Numbered from the stretch's first letter, positions 48,940-57,233 are shown. The stretch: 64,000 bases of DNA from Streptomyces carminius (GCF_002794255.1 NZ_PGGW01000038.1:186001-250000), one strand, 5' to 3'. Numbers and translations: made by a program. The notes: generated by a model from the letters alone, not told the origin.

Positions 48940-49245
48940 GTGCCAGTACGTAAGCGTTACGCGGTGGCCGCCTCGGGCCAGTGGCGGGACGAGGAGGACA
49001 ACCTCCGGCTGCCCGCGGGCGAGGTGCACGCCTGGGAGCAGGGCATGAACCAGACCGTGTGCGGGCTGTCCCTCAGCCGCTCCCGGCTCGGGCGCTTCCC
49101 CCACGTGGGGTGGACCGACGTCATACCCGAGTCGGGCGGCGCGGCCGACCGCGTCCGGCGTCTGTGCCCGCGGTGCGCCTCGGTGGCGGGCCGGCGGGGC
49201 GCCGACGCGCGGCCCCGGTGGCGGCGCGAGAACCCCAGGCCCTGA
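48940..49245 (+). CDS. Hypothetical protein with C-terminal Cys pair
   Basis: A 101-residue basic protein (GTG start, VPVRKRYAVAASGQWRDEEDNLRLPAGEVHAWEQGMNQTVCGLSLSRSRLGRFPHVGWTDVIPESGGAADRVRRLCPRCASVAGRR). It has one Cys in TVCGLSL and a CPRC pair near the end, the spacing of a simple zinc-binding protein. This type is found in many Streptomyces as a conserved hypothetical; no function is known. No signal peptide. It precedes the DUF1360 gene by about 105 bases on the same strand, with a hairpin between them. Confidence 0.75.
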   Translation: MPVRKRYAVAASGQWRDEEDNLRLPAGEVHAWEQGMNQTVCGLSLSRSRLGRFPHVGWTDVIPESGGAADRVRRLCPRCASVAGRRGADARPRWRRENPRP

Positions 49246-49250
49246 GCCCC

Positions 49251-49291
49251 GCCCGCCGCAGGCCGGGCCCCGGACCCGGCCCGCGGCGGGC
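49251..49291. terminator. Hairpin after the Cys-pair gene
   Basis: GCCCGCCGC (49251-49259) pairs with GCGGCGGGC (49283-49291), and inside it GGCCGGG (49261-49267) pairs with CCCGGCC (49275-49281), giving a long stem with one bulge directly after the stop codon. Confidence 0.75.
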
Positions 49292-49350
49292 GGGCGGGCA
49301 GCGGCACACCGATGACTTGACCCAGGACGTACCGACAGGAGGAGGAGCCG

Positions 49351-49881
49351 ATGAGCGGTGCCATGGACCAGGCCGCCGAGACCGTGGGCCGGGCCACCGG
49401 CGCGGACGAGTACTCCGAGGGAGGGGAGGTCTCGCTCCGCGGACTCGTCACCCTGGCGGGTGTCTACGCGGGCGGGGTCGGGGCGTTCGCCTGGCGGACG
49501 CGGGCCTCGGGACGGCAGTTGCCGGAACGGGTGCCGCCCCTGGACCTGCTGCTGATGGGAGTGGCCACCTACCGCAGCTCCCGGCTGCTGACCAAGGACA
49601 AGGTCACCAGCTTCCTGCGAGCCCCCTTCACCCGCCGCGCGGGCAGCCTCCACGGCGCCGAGGTCATGGACGAGCCCCGCGGGCACGGGCTGCACAGGTC
49701 GGTGGGGGAGTTGCTGGCCTGTCCCTTCTGCGTCGCGATGTGGGTCGCGAGCGGACTGACCATGGGCTATGTCGCCGCCCCGCGCGCCACCCGGCTGGTC
49801 GTCTCGTGCCTGAGCACGGTGGCCGTCTCCGACTGGCTGCAGTACGCCTGGAGCCTGACCCAGCAGAAGGCCGAGGACTGA
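49351..49881 (+). CDS. DUF1360 membrane protein
   Basis: A 176-residue protein of the DUF1360 family. After a hydrophilic N-terminus comes VSLRGLVTLAGVYAGGVGAFAW, then PLDLLLMGVATYRSSRLLTKDKVTSFLRAPFT, the conserved VGELLACPFCVAMWVASGLTMGYV with its CPFC pair, and a final hydrophobic segment RLVVSCLSTVAVSDWLQYAWSLTQQ. Three to four membrane segments are likely. Function unknown; related proteins occur as YodL/YbaK-like sporulation-associated genes in firmicutes under the same DUF. ATG is preceded by an AGGAGGAGGAG ribosome binding site. The P-loop kinase-like gene follows after about 40 bases. Confidence 0.88.
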   Translation: MSGAMDQAAETVGRATGADEYSEGGEVSLRGLVTLAGVYAGGVGAFAWRTRASGRQLPERVPPLDLLLMGVATYRSSRLLTKDKVTSFLRAPFTRRAGSLHGAEVMDEPRGHGLHRSVGELLACPFCVAMWVASGLTMGYVAAPRATRLVVSCLSTVAVSDWLQYAWSLTQQKAED

Positions 49882-49922
49882 CCGGGGACAGGGGCCCGGA
49901 AGGACCGGGGAGGAGGTCCGGG

Positions 49923-50432
49923 ACGCACCGGCCGGAGCTGGCCGTCCTGGTGGGGCTCCAGGCCTCGGGGAAGTCCACCTTCCGCGCCCGGCACCTCGCC
50001 GCGACCCACGCCGTGGTCAGCAAGGACCTCTTCCCCCGCGCCGCCCGGCACCGGCAGCGGCGGCAGCTGCGCCTGGTGGCCGAGGCGCTGGGGGAGGGCC
50101 GCTCGGTGGTCGTGGACAACACCAACCCCTCGCCGGCGGAGTGGGCACCGTTGATCGGGGCGGGGCGCGCGCACGGGGCGCGGGTGGTGGCCTACTGGTT
50201 CCCGCCGGACGTGCCGGGCGCCCTGGCCCGCAACGCCGCGCGGCCGGACCGGGAGCGGGTGCCCGGCGTGGGGCTGTACGACACGCTCCGCCGGCTGCGC
50301 GAGCCCCGCCGTGCGGACGGGTTCGACGCGGTGTGGGAGGTACGTCTCGACGGACACGGCGGTTTCACCGTCCGGCCGGCCCGCGAAACCCACGAGGGGG
50401 CCGGGGGGAGCGGGCCGGCCGCCGCCGGGTGA
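49923..50432 (+). CDS. P-loop kinase-like ATP-binding protein (non-canonical start)
   Basis: About 169 residues of an AAA/zeta-toxin/polynucleotide-kinase-like NTPase: PELAVLVGLQASGKSTFRARHLAATHAVVSKDLFPRAARHRQRRQLRLVAEALGEGRSVVVDNTNPSPAEWAPLIGAGRAHGARVVAYWFP. GLQASGKST is the Walker A loop and VVVDNTNP the strand carrying the catalytic Asp. No ATG, GTG or TTG lies in frame between the end of the DUF1360 gene and the first beta strand; the strong GGAGGAGG at about 49909-49916 points to ACG at 49923. The next GTG (49950) would remove the first strand. Either ACG/CTG is used, or the start is broken. Likely phosphorylates RNA/DNA 5'-OH or a small molecule (inference). Confidence 0.72.
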   Translation, partial: THRPELAVLVGLQASGKSTFRARHLAATHAVVSKDLFPRAARHRQRRQLRLVAEALGEGRSVVVDNTNPSPAEWAPLIGAGRAHGARVVAYWFPPDVPGALARNAARPDRERVPGVGLYDTLRRLREPRRADGFDAVWEVRLDGHGGFTVRPARETHEGAGGSGPAAAG

Positions 50433-50447
50433 GGGCGCCCGGGCCCG

Positions 50448-51740
50448 TCAGCCGGCGGGCGGGCGCACGCCGGCGATGACGAAACCGCTGCGCGGCCGGG
50501 CCGGTACGCGCCGCAGCGGAATCGACAGGTCCTGCTCCGGGACCCGGTACTCCAGCCGTGCCAGCCGGACCGACAGCGCCCGCAGCAGCGCGACGGTGAT
50601 GTCCTCCCCGGGGCAGCGGTGGTTGACCTCCGCACTGCCGCCGCCCTGCGGCACCAGCTCGTCCCGCTCCACCGTCCGGCCGAGGAAGCGCCGGGGGTCG
50701 AAGGAGTACGGGTCCTCCCACAGCGCGGCGTCGTGGTTCTGCCCGTACAGGTCGAGCAGGACGAGCGCACCGGCGGGGACCGGCTCGCCGCGCCAGGTCA
50801 GGTCCGCCACCGCCCGGCCGCCGATGAAGGGGGCGAAGGGGTAGAAGCGGCGGACCTCATGGGCGAAGGCCTCCGCGTACGGGCCGCCGGAGTTCCCGGC
50901 CCCGCCCGTCGGCCCGCCGTCCTGTCCGCTCTCGGCCAGCAGCCGCCCGCGGTTTTCCGGCCAGCGGTGCAGGGCGTGCGCGGCGAAGGCGACGAACCAG
51001 CAGACCGCGGTAGTCGGCCGCAGGATGTTGAGGAGCTCCACCGCGGCGGTTCGCGCGTCCAGCTCCGAGCCGTCGACGTCGCGGTGCCGCGCCACCACCG
51101 CCACCGCCGAGTCCGCCGGCACCCGGACGGAGCCGTCGCGCACGCCCGCCACCAGAGGGGCCAGCCACTTCTCCCGGCGCCGCCGGGCCGCCCGGGCGCG
51201 CCAGTGGCGCGGCCCCGGGGTGGCGAAGCCGTCGACCATGGCCACCAGATCGGCGGCGACCGCGTCCGTCTCCGACCCGCCGAGCGGCACGCCGGTCCAT
51301 TCGCAGACCGCACGGGCGATCACCCGGCTCGCCTCGTCGAACAGCACCACCCGCGGCTGCCGCGCCCACCGCTCCGCGGCCTCGTCCCAGGCCGCGGTGG
51401 TGCGGCCGACCAGCTCGGCCACCCCGTCCGGGTCGGTGAGCAGGGACAGGAACAGGGCCTTGCGCACCCGGTGTGCCTGGCCGTCCAGGGTGTGCACCGC
51501 GCCGTGGCCGAACAGGGTGCTCCTGACCGGTTCCGGAACGGCGCCGTGCCGCCGCACATGGTGCTCGTCGTAGACGAACCGCACCGCCTCCGGCCCCCGC
51601 AGGGCCACCGCGTGCCGGCCCGTCAGCCGGGTGCGGAGGAAGGGGCCGGAGGTGCGGCGCATGCGGTCGGGCAGCCAGGCGTATCCCCGGGCGAGCAGCG
51701 GCAGGGAATGGTCCAGGAAGGGGCGGCGAGGGGAGTCCAT
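50448..51740 (-). CDS. Cytochrome P450, CYP152 fatty-acid peroxygenase type
   Basis: A 430-residue P450. The heme Cys376 is in NHRCPGEDITVALL, preceded by VPQGGGSAEVNHRCPGE, the CYP152 form of the heme loop. In helix I the usual acid-alcohol pair is replaced by Arg241-Pro242 (LNILRPTTAVCWFVAFAAHAL), which in CYP152 enzymes (BSbeta, SPalpha) binds the substrate carboxylate so that hydrogen peroxide can drive alpha/beta-hydroxylation of fatty acids. Other blocks: GHGAVHTLDGQAHRVRKALFLSLL and FAHEVRRFYPFAPFIGGRAV. No redox partner gene is nearby, in line with peroxide use. The ribosome binding site is weak. Confidence 0.92.
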   Translation of the reverse strand: MDSPRRPFLDHSLPLLARGYAWLPDRMRRTSGPFLRTRLTGRHAVALRGPEAVRFVYDEHHVRRHGAVPEPVRSTLFGHGAVHTLDGQAHRVRKALFLSLLTDPDGVAELVGRTTAAWDEAAERWARQPRVVLFDEASRVIARAVCEWTGVPLGGSETDAVAADLVAMVDGFATPGPRHWRARAARRRREKWLAPLVAGVRDGSVRVPADSAVAVVARHRDVDGSELDARTAAVELLNILRPTTAVCWFVAFAAHALHRWPENRGRLLAESGQDGGPTGGAGNSGGPYAEAFAHEVRRFYPFAPFIGGRAVADLTWRGEPVPAGALVLLDLYGQNHDAALWEDPYSFDPRRFLGRTVERDELVPQGGGSAEVNHRCPGEDITVALLRALSVRLARLEYRVPEQDLSIPLRRVPARPRSGFVIAGVRPPAG

Positions 51741-51812
51741 GCGGCGCGCGTGCCCGGGGGCGCCGGGAGGGAAACGCGCGGGGACGGGGAGCCGGGCGGC
51801 CGCCCCGGGACG

Positions 51813-52181
51813 CTACCGGCCGCGCTCCTCGTCCTCCCGGTGCGCCCCGCTCGCGGCGCCGTCCTCGTCGACGGTCCCGGCGGGGTCCTCCTCCACCACC
51901 GACCTGCCCGGCCGGGCCTGCGCCGGACCGGCGGGCTGCCCGCCGCCGGTGGTGCCGTAGCCGCCGGAGAGGCCCGGCGGCATGTCCGCGTCGGCCTCCT
52001 CGCGGCTGATGTGGCGCCTGGCCCGCACGTTGGCGCGGCGTTCGCGGTACGGGTAGTCGAAGGGCCGGGACCGCTCGCGGCGCCGCTCGGCCTCCTGGAA
52101 CTCCCCGGTCCTCCCCTCCCGCGAGGATCCCTCGTCCTTTTCATCACGGTAGGTACTGTTCTTCTCGTTCTCGTCCGTCAT
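51813..52181 (-). CDS. Hypothetical hydrophilic protein
   Basis: A 122-residue, highly charged, probably disordered protein (MTDENEKNSTYRDEKDEGSSREGRTGEFQEAERRRERSRPFDYPYRERRANVRARRHISREEADADMPPGLSGG...). There are no hydrophobic segments and no cysteines. The RPFDYPYRERRANVRARRHISREEA block is the only part that looks constrained. Start ATG at 52181 has no good Shine-Dalgarno, so the exact start and even expression are uncertain. It lies 72 bases upstream of the P450 gene on the same strand, so it could be cotranscribed with it, and is divergent from the esterase gene. Confidence 0.55.
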   Translation of the reverse strand: MTDENEKNSTYRDEKDEGSSREGRTGEFQEAERRRERSRPFDYPYRERRANVRARRHISREEADADMPPGLSGGYGTTGGGQPAGPAQARPGRSVVEEDPAGTVDEDGAASGAHREDEERGR

Positions 52182-52299
52182 GCGGGGCGGGGTACCCCCG
52201 GGCGGCGGAGGGCATGCGCCGCCGTGCCGCGGGTACTCCACCGGCCCGGTGGACGTGCGCACCGGGCACGGAACGGCACCGGAGGAGGGCTGGAGAGGA

Positions 52300-53040
52300 A
52301 TGGCCGGGACTGACGGGACACCGGTGCCCGAGAGCACCTATCCCCACACGGCGATCGCGGAGAACGAACCGCACGGCCGGCTCGCCGCCCGGCCGTCCGG
52401 CGGTGTCCCCACGGCGGGGGAGCCGGGTACCTACCGGGTGGACGGAGGGGCGCTGCTGCGCGTCCCGCCGTCGGCGGCGGAGGGCCGGGCCCGGCGGTAC
52501 TGGCTGGCGGTGACCCTGCACGGTGCCGGGGGGACGGCGGAACGGGCGCTGTCCTGGCTGCTTCCGCAGGCCGGCTCCGACTCGCTGCTGCTGCTCGCGC
52601 CCCAGGCCGCCGACTCCACCTGGGACGTGATCCGCGGCGGGTACGGGCCGGACGTGTCCCGGCTGGACGCCGCGCTGCGGGACGTCTTCCGGCGCTTCCC
52701 GGTGGACCCGGCAGGAGTGGCGGTGGCCGGGTTCTCCGACGGTGCCTCCTACGCGCTCTCACTGGGCCTGGCCAACGGGGACCTGTTCGGGGCGGTGCTC
52801 GCCTTCTCGCCCGGCTTCATGGCACCCATGGTCCACCACGGCAACCCCCGGGTCTTCGTCTCCCACGGCCGGGACGACCGCGTCCTGCCGGTCGGCTCCT
52901 GCAGCCGCCGGCTGGTGCCCGCGCTGGAGCGCGCCGGCTACGAGGTCACCTACCGGGAGTTCGGCGGTGGTCACGAGGTGCCGCCGGAGCTGGCCACCGC
53001 GGCGCTGCGCTGGTGGGTGAACGGTTCGCCGGAGGAGTGA
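52300..53040 (+). CDS. Alpha/beta-hydrolase, phospholipase/carboxylesterase type
   Basis: A 246-residue serine hydrolase. The catalytic triad is visible: Ser146 in VAGFSDGASYALSLG, Asp192/193 in VFVSHGRDDRVLPV, and His225 in EFGGGHEVPPELA. WLAVTLHGAGGTAERAL carries the oxyanion-hole HGAGG. The first 60 residues are a variable extension without signal peptide, so the enzyme is probably cytoplasmic. Substrate unknown: short esters or lysophospholipids fit the family. ATG at 52300 follows GGAGAGG. The HAD phosphatase gene starts 86 bases downstream on the same strand, possibly in one transcript. Confidence 0.88.
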   Translation: MAGTDGTPVPESTYPHTAIAENEPHGRLAARPSGGVPTAGEPGTYRVDGGALLRVPPSAAEGRARRYWLAVTLHGAGGTAERALSWLLPQAGSDSLLLLAPQAADSTWDVIRGGYGPDVSRLDAALRDVFRRFPVDPAGVAVAGFSDGASYALSLGLANGDLFGAVLAFSPGFMAPMVHHGNPRVFVSHGRDDRVLPVGSCSRRLVPALERAGYEVTYREFGGGHEVPPELATAALRWWVNGSPEE

Positions 53041-53126
53041 ACCCGCCCCTCGGCGGCCCGGGCGCGGGGTGCGACCATGGCGGGGCGCCGCCCGCGGGTT
53101 GCGGCCCCGACCCGTGGAGGTGACCG

Positions 53127-53609
53127 ATGACATCCCGCTCCCTGGCGGTGTTCGACCTGGACGGGACACTCGCCGACGTCCGCCACCGGCTGCGCCACAT
53201 CGACGGCCGTCGGCGCGACTGGGACGCCTTCTTCGCCGCCGCGCCCGGCGATCCGCCGCTGGCCCGGGGAGTGGCCCTGGTGCGCTCCAGCGCGGAGAAG
53301 CACGAGGTGGTGTACGTGACCGGGCGCCCCGAGCGGTGCCGCCGCGACACCCTGGAGTGGCTGGCCCGGCACGGCCTGCCGGCCGGGCGGCTGCTGATGC
53401 GCGGCGACCGGGACCGCCGCCCGGCCCGGGTCACCAAACCGGAGCTGCTGCGGAGACTGGCCGCGGAGGGCACGGTCGCCCTGGTGGTCGACGACGACCA
53501 CCAGGTCTGCGACGCCTACGAGGCGGCCGGCTTCCCGGTGGTGCGGGCCGGGTGGATGACGGCGGAGCCCGTACTGGAGGAGGTCCAGGAGCGGGAGGGG
53601 CGCACCTGA
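53127..53609 (+). CDS. HAD-family phosphatase, polynucleotide-phosphatase-like
   Basis: A 160-residue HAD protein. Motif I is FDLDGTLADVRHRLRHI near residue 9, motif II VVYVTGRPERCRRDT, the lysine of motif III is in RVTKPELLRRL and motif IV is VVDDDHQVCDAYEAAGFPVVRAGW. The layout (short cap, TGRPE, DDD followed by VCDAY) is that of the phosphatase half of T4-type polynucleotide kinase/phosphatase and of Streptomyces proteins with that label. The P-loop kinase-like gene at 49923 may be its partner. GGAGG lies six bases before the ATG. A very strong terminator follows. Confidence 0.88.
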   Translation: MTSRSLAVFDLDGTLADVRHRLRHIDGRRRDWDAFFAAAPGDPPLARGVALVRSSAEKHEVVYVTGRPERCRRDTLEWLARHGLPAGRLLMRGDRDRRPARVTKPELLRRLAAEGTVALVVDDDHQVCDAYEAAGFPVVRAGWMTAEPVLEEVQEREGRT

Positions 53610-53653
53610 GGGTCCGCGCGGTGCCGGAGGGACGGGAGCGTACCGCGCACGAG

Positions 53654-53714
53654 CCGTCCGGGCTGATCGCACACCGGCCGACGCACCCGGCCGGTGTGCG
53701 ATCAGCCCGGACGG
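53654..53714. terminator. Very strong bidirectional terminator
   Basis: Perfect 27-bp arms (53654-53680 and 53688-53714) around a seven-base loop, between the HAD phosphatase gene and the convergent DedA gene. It is the longest perfect stem of the terminators seen in the window. Confidence 0.93.
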
Positions 53715-53733
53715 CCCCGGAACCGCGGCGCGG

Positions 53734-54456
53734 TCACCGGTCGCGCCGCCCGGCGTCCTGCCCGGGCCGCCGCCCCTCCTCCGGTCCGCCCTCCCGGTGC
53801 TCCCGCGCCTCAGCCCGTCGCCGCTCCCGGCGGGACCTGGCCAGGCGGATGACGGCGAAGCCCCCGACCGCGAGGACGACGAGCGCTATGACGGCCCTGG
53901 AGTACATCCCGGCATAGTCCGAGACGATGTGCCAGTTGTCCCCGAGGGTGTAGCCCAGCAGTACGAAGAGGGTGTTCCACAGCGCGCTGCCGAGCGCGGT
54001 GAGGATCAGGAAGGTCCTCATGGGCATACGGGCGACGCCCGCCGGGACCGAGATCAGGCTGCGGAAGACCGGCACCATCCGCCCGAAGAAGACCGCCTTG
54101 GTGCCGTGCCGGGCGAACCAGGCCTCCGTCCTCTCGACGTCGGCGGGCTTCAGCAGCGGAACCCGCGAGGCGACCGCCATGATCCGCTCCCTGCCCAGCA
54201 GCGCGCCGGCCCAGTAGAGGGCGAGAGCGCCGACCACCGAACCGATGGTGGTCCACAGCAGGGCGGCGAACAGGCTGATGTCGCCGCGGGCGGCGGCGAA
54301 GCCGGCCAGCGGCAGGAAGGCCTCGCTCGGCAGGGGAGGGAAGACGTTCTCCAGGGCGATGGCCAGCCCCACCCCGGGGGCGCCGAGCGCCTCCATCAGA
54401 TCCGTGACCCAGCCGGTGAGCCCGCCGGACGGCTGCGAGGCTGCTGCTTCGATCAT
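53734..54456 (-). CDS. DedA-family membrane protein
   Basis: A 240-residue polytopic protein of the DedA/SNARE-associated family, proposed lipid flippases or proton-dependent transporters. Hallmarks: ALENVFPPLPSEAFLPLAGFAAARG near residue 35-60, TTIGSVVGALALYWAGALLGRERIM, FARHGTKAVFFGRMVPVFRSLISVPAGVARMPMRTFLILTALGSALWNTLFVLLGYTLGDNW with the conserved Arg and Gly residues. The C-terminal 35 residues are charged and cytoplasmic. The gene is alone; its start is divergent from the GH13 gene across about 230 bases. Confidence 0.93.
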   Translation of the reverse strand: MIEAAASQPSGGLTGWVTDLMEALGAPGVGLAIALENVFPPLPSEAFLPLAGFAAARGDISLFAALLWTTIGSVVGALALYWAGALLGRERIMAVASRVPLLKPADVERTEAWFARHGTKAVFFGRMVPVFRSLISVPAGVARMPMRTFLILTALGSALWNTLFVLLGYTLGDNWHIVSDYAGMYSRAVIALVVLAVGGFAVIRLARSRRERRRAEAREHREGGPEEGRRPGQDAGRRDR

Positions 54457-54689
54457 CTGTGACCCACCCTGGTGCGAGGGGAACGAACGGTGTGGAACCG
54501 GCTACCCGCGGCCTCCGGGGACGAACCGGCCGCCTGCGGGGTGGGCGCGACCGGGAGTTTCGCGCTGTCCGAAAACCGGACGTAAGTGACGTCACGCATT
54601 CGTGTCCCGGGGATTTCTTGACCGTGAACGGCGTGGCCGTCTTGAATTCCCTTCCGCCGCACGACAGCAGCACCGCGAGAGGCCCCGTG

Positions 54690-56351
54690 ATGCAGAGCAC
54701 GTCCCGAGACAGCGCCGAGTGGTGGCGCGAGTCGGTCATATACCAGATCTACGTCCCCAGCTTCGCCGACGCCGACGGGGACGGGATGGGCGACCTGCGG
54801 GGGATCACCGGCCGGCTCGGCCACGTGGCCGAGCTGGGCGCGGACGCCGTGTGGCTGACCCCCTTCTACCGCTCTCCCTGGGCCGACGGCGGCTACGACG
54901 TGAGCGACTACCGCGACGTCGACCCGCGCCACGGCACCCTGGACGACTTCCGCGAACTGCTGGAGCGGGCACATGCCCTGGGTCTGAAGGTCATCGTCGA
55001 CATCGTCCCCAACCACTGCTCCAGCGAGCACCCCTGGTTCGCCGAGGCGCTGGCCTCCCCGCCCGGCTCCCCGGCCCGGGACCGCTTCGTGTTCCGGGAC
55101 GGCCGGGGTCCGGGCGGCGACGAGCCGCCCGCCGACTGGCGGTCCAAGTTCGGCGGCAGCGCCTGGACCCGGGTGCCGGACGGCCAGTGGTACATGCACA
55201 TCTTCGCCGCCGAGCAGCCCGACCTGAACTGGGAGAACCCCGAGGTCCTCGCCGAGTTCGAGAGCGTCCTGCGGTTCTGGCTGGACCTGGGCGTCGACGG
55301 CTTCCGCATCGACGTGGCGCACGGCATGTGCAAAGACCTCACCCCGCCGCTGCGCGACACCCTGGGAGCGGACTCCGCCCCGCTCAACGCCCCGCCCGAG
55401 GGGCACGACCACCCCTTCTGGGACCGGGACGAGGTGCACGGCATCCACCGTGCCTGGCGCCGGATCCTGGACGAGTACGACCCGCCCCGCATCGCGGTGG
55501 CCGAGGCGGGGGTGAGCGAGTCCAGGCTGCCGCTGTACACCCGGCCCGACGAACTCCACCAGGCGTTCAACTTCCCCTATCTGCGCTGTCCCTGGGACGC
55601 CGCGGAGTTCCGCCGGGTGATCGACGCCTCCCTGGACGGCGCCCGTCCGGTCGGCGCGCTGCCCACCTGGGTGCTGTCCAACCACGACGTGGTGCGCCAT
55701 CTGAGCCGTTACGCCCTGCCCGAGGGCACCGACACGGTCGCCTGGCTGATGGCCGACGGCCGCGAGCCGGCCGCGGACGGGGAACTGGGCCGCCGCCGCG
55801 CCCGCGCCGCCGCCCTGCTGACCCTGGCGCTGCCCGGCACCACCTATCTCTACCAGGGGGAGGAGCTGGGCCTGCCGGAGGTGGCCGATCTGCCCCGGGA
55901 GGCGCTGCGCGACCCGATGTGGGAGCGGACCGGCCGTGTCCGCAAGGGCCGGGACGGCTGCCGGGTGCCGATGCCCTGGGAGCGCTCGGGCCCGTCGTAC
56001 GGGTTCGGCCCGGGCGGAAGCTGGCTGCCGCAGCCGGAGAGCTGGGGCGAGCACTCCGCCGAGGCCCAGACCGGCCGGCCCGGCTCCTTCCTGGAGCTGT
56101 ACCGGGCGGCCCTGAAGGTCCGCCGCTCCTTCACCGGCGACGAGAGCTTCACCTGGCTGCCCGCCCGGGAGGGCGAGCTGGCTTTCCGCAAGGGCGCGCT
56201 GGAGTGCCGGGTCAACCTCTCCGGCGCCCCCCTGCCGCTGCCGGCGTCCGCGGGCGAGCCGCTGCTGGCCAGTGGAGAGCTGGGCGGGGGGACCGCCGGG
56301 CACCACCTGCCGCCGGACACCGCGGTCTGGCTGGACACCCAGCCGCGCTGA
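54690..56351 (+). CDS. GH13 alpha-glucosidase/oligo-1,6-glucosidase type
   Basis: A 553-residue glycoside hydrolase, intracellular since there is no signal peptide. Family motifs: DGMGDLRGITGRLGHVAELGADAVWLTPFYRSPWADGGYDVSDY, DIVPNHCS, nucleophile Asp208 in DGFRIDVAHGM, acid/base Glu272 in RIAVAEAGVSE and transition-state Asp333 in WVLSNHDVVRHLSRY. The QPDLNWENPEV and LYQGEELGLPEV segments are typical for alpha-glucosidases that act on small alpha-glucosides such as maltose or isomaltose. ATG at 54690 (GTG three bases earlier) is preceded by GAGAGG; longer frames start within non-coding sequence. Terminated by a 19-bp-stem palindrome shared with the convergent TetR gene. Confidence 0.92.
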   Translation: MQSTSRDSAEWWRESVIYQIYVPSFADADGDGMGDLRGITGRLGHVAELGADAVWLTPFYRSPWADGGYDVSDYRDVDPRHGTLDDFRELLERAHALGLKVIVDIVPNHCSSEHPWFAEALASPPGSPARDRFVFRDGRGPGGDEPPADWRSKFGGSAWTRVPDGQWYMHIFAAEQPDLNWENPEVLAEFESVLRFWLDLGVDGFRIDVAHGMCKDLTPPLRDTLGADSAPLNAPPEGHDHPFWDRDEVHGIHRAWRRILDEYDPPRIAVAEAGVSESRLPLYTRPDELHQAFNFPYLRCPWDAAEFRRVIDASLDGARPVGALPTWVLSNHDVVRHLSRYALPEGTDTVAWLMADGREPAADGELGRRRARAAALLTLALPGTTYLYQGEELGLPEVADLPREALRDPMWERTGRVRKGRDGCRVPMPWERSGPSYGFGPGGSWLPQPESWGEHSAEAQTGRPGSFLELYRAALKVRRSFTGDESFTWLPAREGELAFRKGALECRVNLSGAPLPLPASAGEPLLASGELGGGTAGHHLPPDTAVWLDTQPR

Positions 56352-56401
56352 CACCGGCCGGGGCAGCCGCACCCGGGCCGCGCCGCGGGCCGCCGGATTC
56401 C

Positions 56402-56440
56402 GGGGTCGCTGAGACGTACGCCGTACGTCTCAGCGACCCC
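56402..56440. terminator. Bidirectional terminator overlapping the TetR stop codon
   Basis: Perfect 19-bp arms (GGGGTCGCTGAGACGTACG at 56402-56420 and complement at 56422-56440) with a single central base. The right arm includes the stop codon of the TetR gene (56430-56432). Confidence 0.88.
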
Positions 56441-57233
56441 GCGCGCTCCGCGCCGCCACCAGGACCTCGATGCCGTCCAGCAGCCGCGCCAGGCCGAAGG
56501 CGAACTCCTCGTCGGGGGCGCCCTCCTCGGTCATGACCCCCGCCCTCAGGACCTCGTTGACCGCCGGGAAGCGCTCCGGGTCGGCGAGCCTGGCCAGCAG
56601 CCGGGTGTAGGCGGCCATGGTCTCCTCGACCGTCCTGCCCGAGGCGCGGGCGGCCGAGACGAGGTCCGCCGTCATCGTTGCCTCGCTTCTGACGAAGCCG
56701 CTGACCAGCAGGATGGTCTCGATCTTCTCGCCCTCGTCCAGGCCGGTGCCCCGCAGGCAGACCAGGCCCCGCTCCATCCAGGCGAGCGCGCGGGGGGTGG
56801 TGGGCGGGGCGGTGATGGGGACGCGGAGCATCCACAGATTGCCGTACAGCACCTCCCGCATCGCCCGGGCCCAGTGCGCCAGGGCGGCCCGCCAGCCCTC
56901 CTCCGGCGCGGGGCCCTCCGGCGGCAGCCCGTAGGCCGCGTCCTGCATCAGGACCAGCAGCTCCTCCTTGGAGGACACGTACCGGTACAGGGACATCGTC
57001 GAGACACCGAGGGCGGAGGCGATCCGGCCCATGGAGACCGCCGGGAGCCCTTCGGCGTTGGCGAGTCCGACGGCGGTGTCGACGATCCGGCTCACGCTCA
57101 GACCCGGCCGGGGGCCCTTGCCGGGGCGTTCGCGCAGCCCCCAGGCGGTTTCGAGACCCGGGGGCAGGCCGGTGTCGCCGTCCTTCGCCATCGTCTTCGC
57201 CGCTCCGCTCTCCGCCTTCGGGTTGACCGCCAT
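56430..57233 (-). CDS. TetR-family repressor of the ABC exporter
   Basis: A 267-residue regulator. After a 40-residue leader the helix-turn-helix is SVSRIVDTAVGLANAEGLPAVSMGRIASALGVSTMSLYRYVSSKEELLVLMQDAAYG (about 45-100). The C-terminal domain (WRAALAHWARAMREVLYGNLWMLRVPITAPPTTPRALAWMERGLVCLRGTGLDEGEKIETILLVSGFVRSEATM) is the TetR_C type found next to drug exporters. It is divergent from an ABC ATPase/permease operon with only 88 bases between start codons; GTATG-based palindromes there are its likely operator. A typical drug-responsive export module. Confidence 0.92.
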   Translation of the reverse strand: MAVNPKAESGAAKTMAKDGDTGLPPGLETAWGLRERPGKGPRPGLSVSRIVDTAVGLANAEGLPAVSMGRIASALGVSTMSLYRYVSSKEELLVLMQDAAYGLPPEGPAPEEGWRAALAHWARAMREVLYGNLWMLRVPITAPPTTPRALAWMERGLVCLRGTGLDEGEKIETILLVSGFVRSEATMTADLVSAARASGRTVEETMAAYTRLLARLADPERFPAVNEVLRAGVMTEEGAPDEEFAFGLARLLDGIEVLVAARSARGR

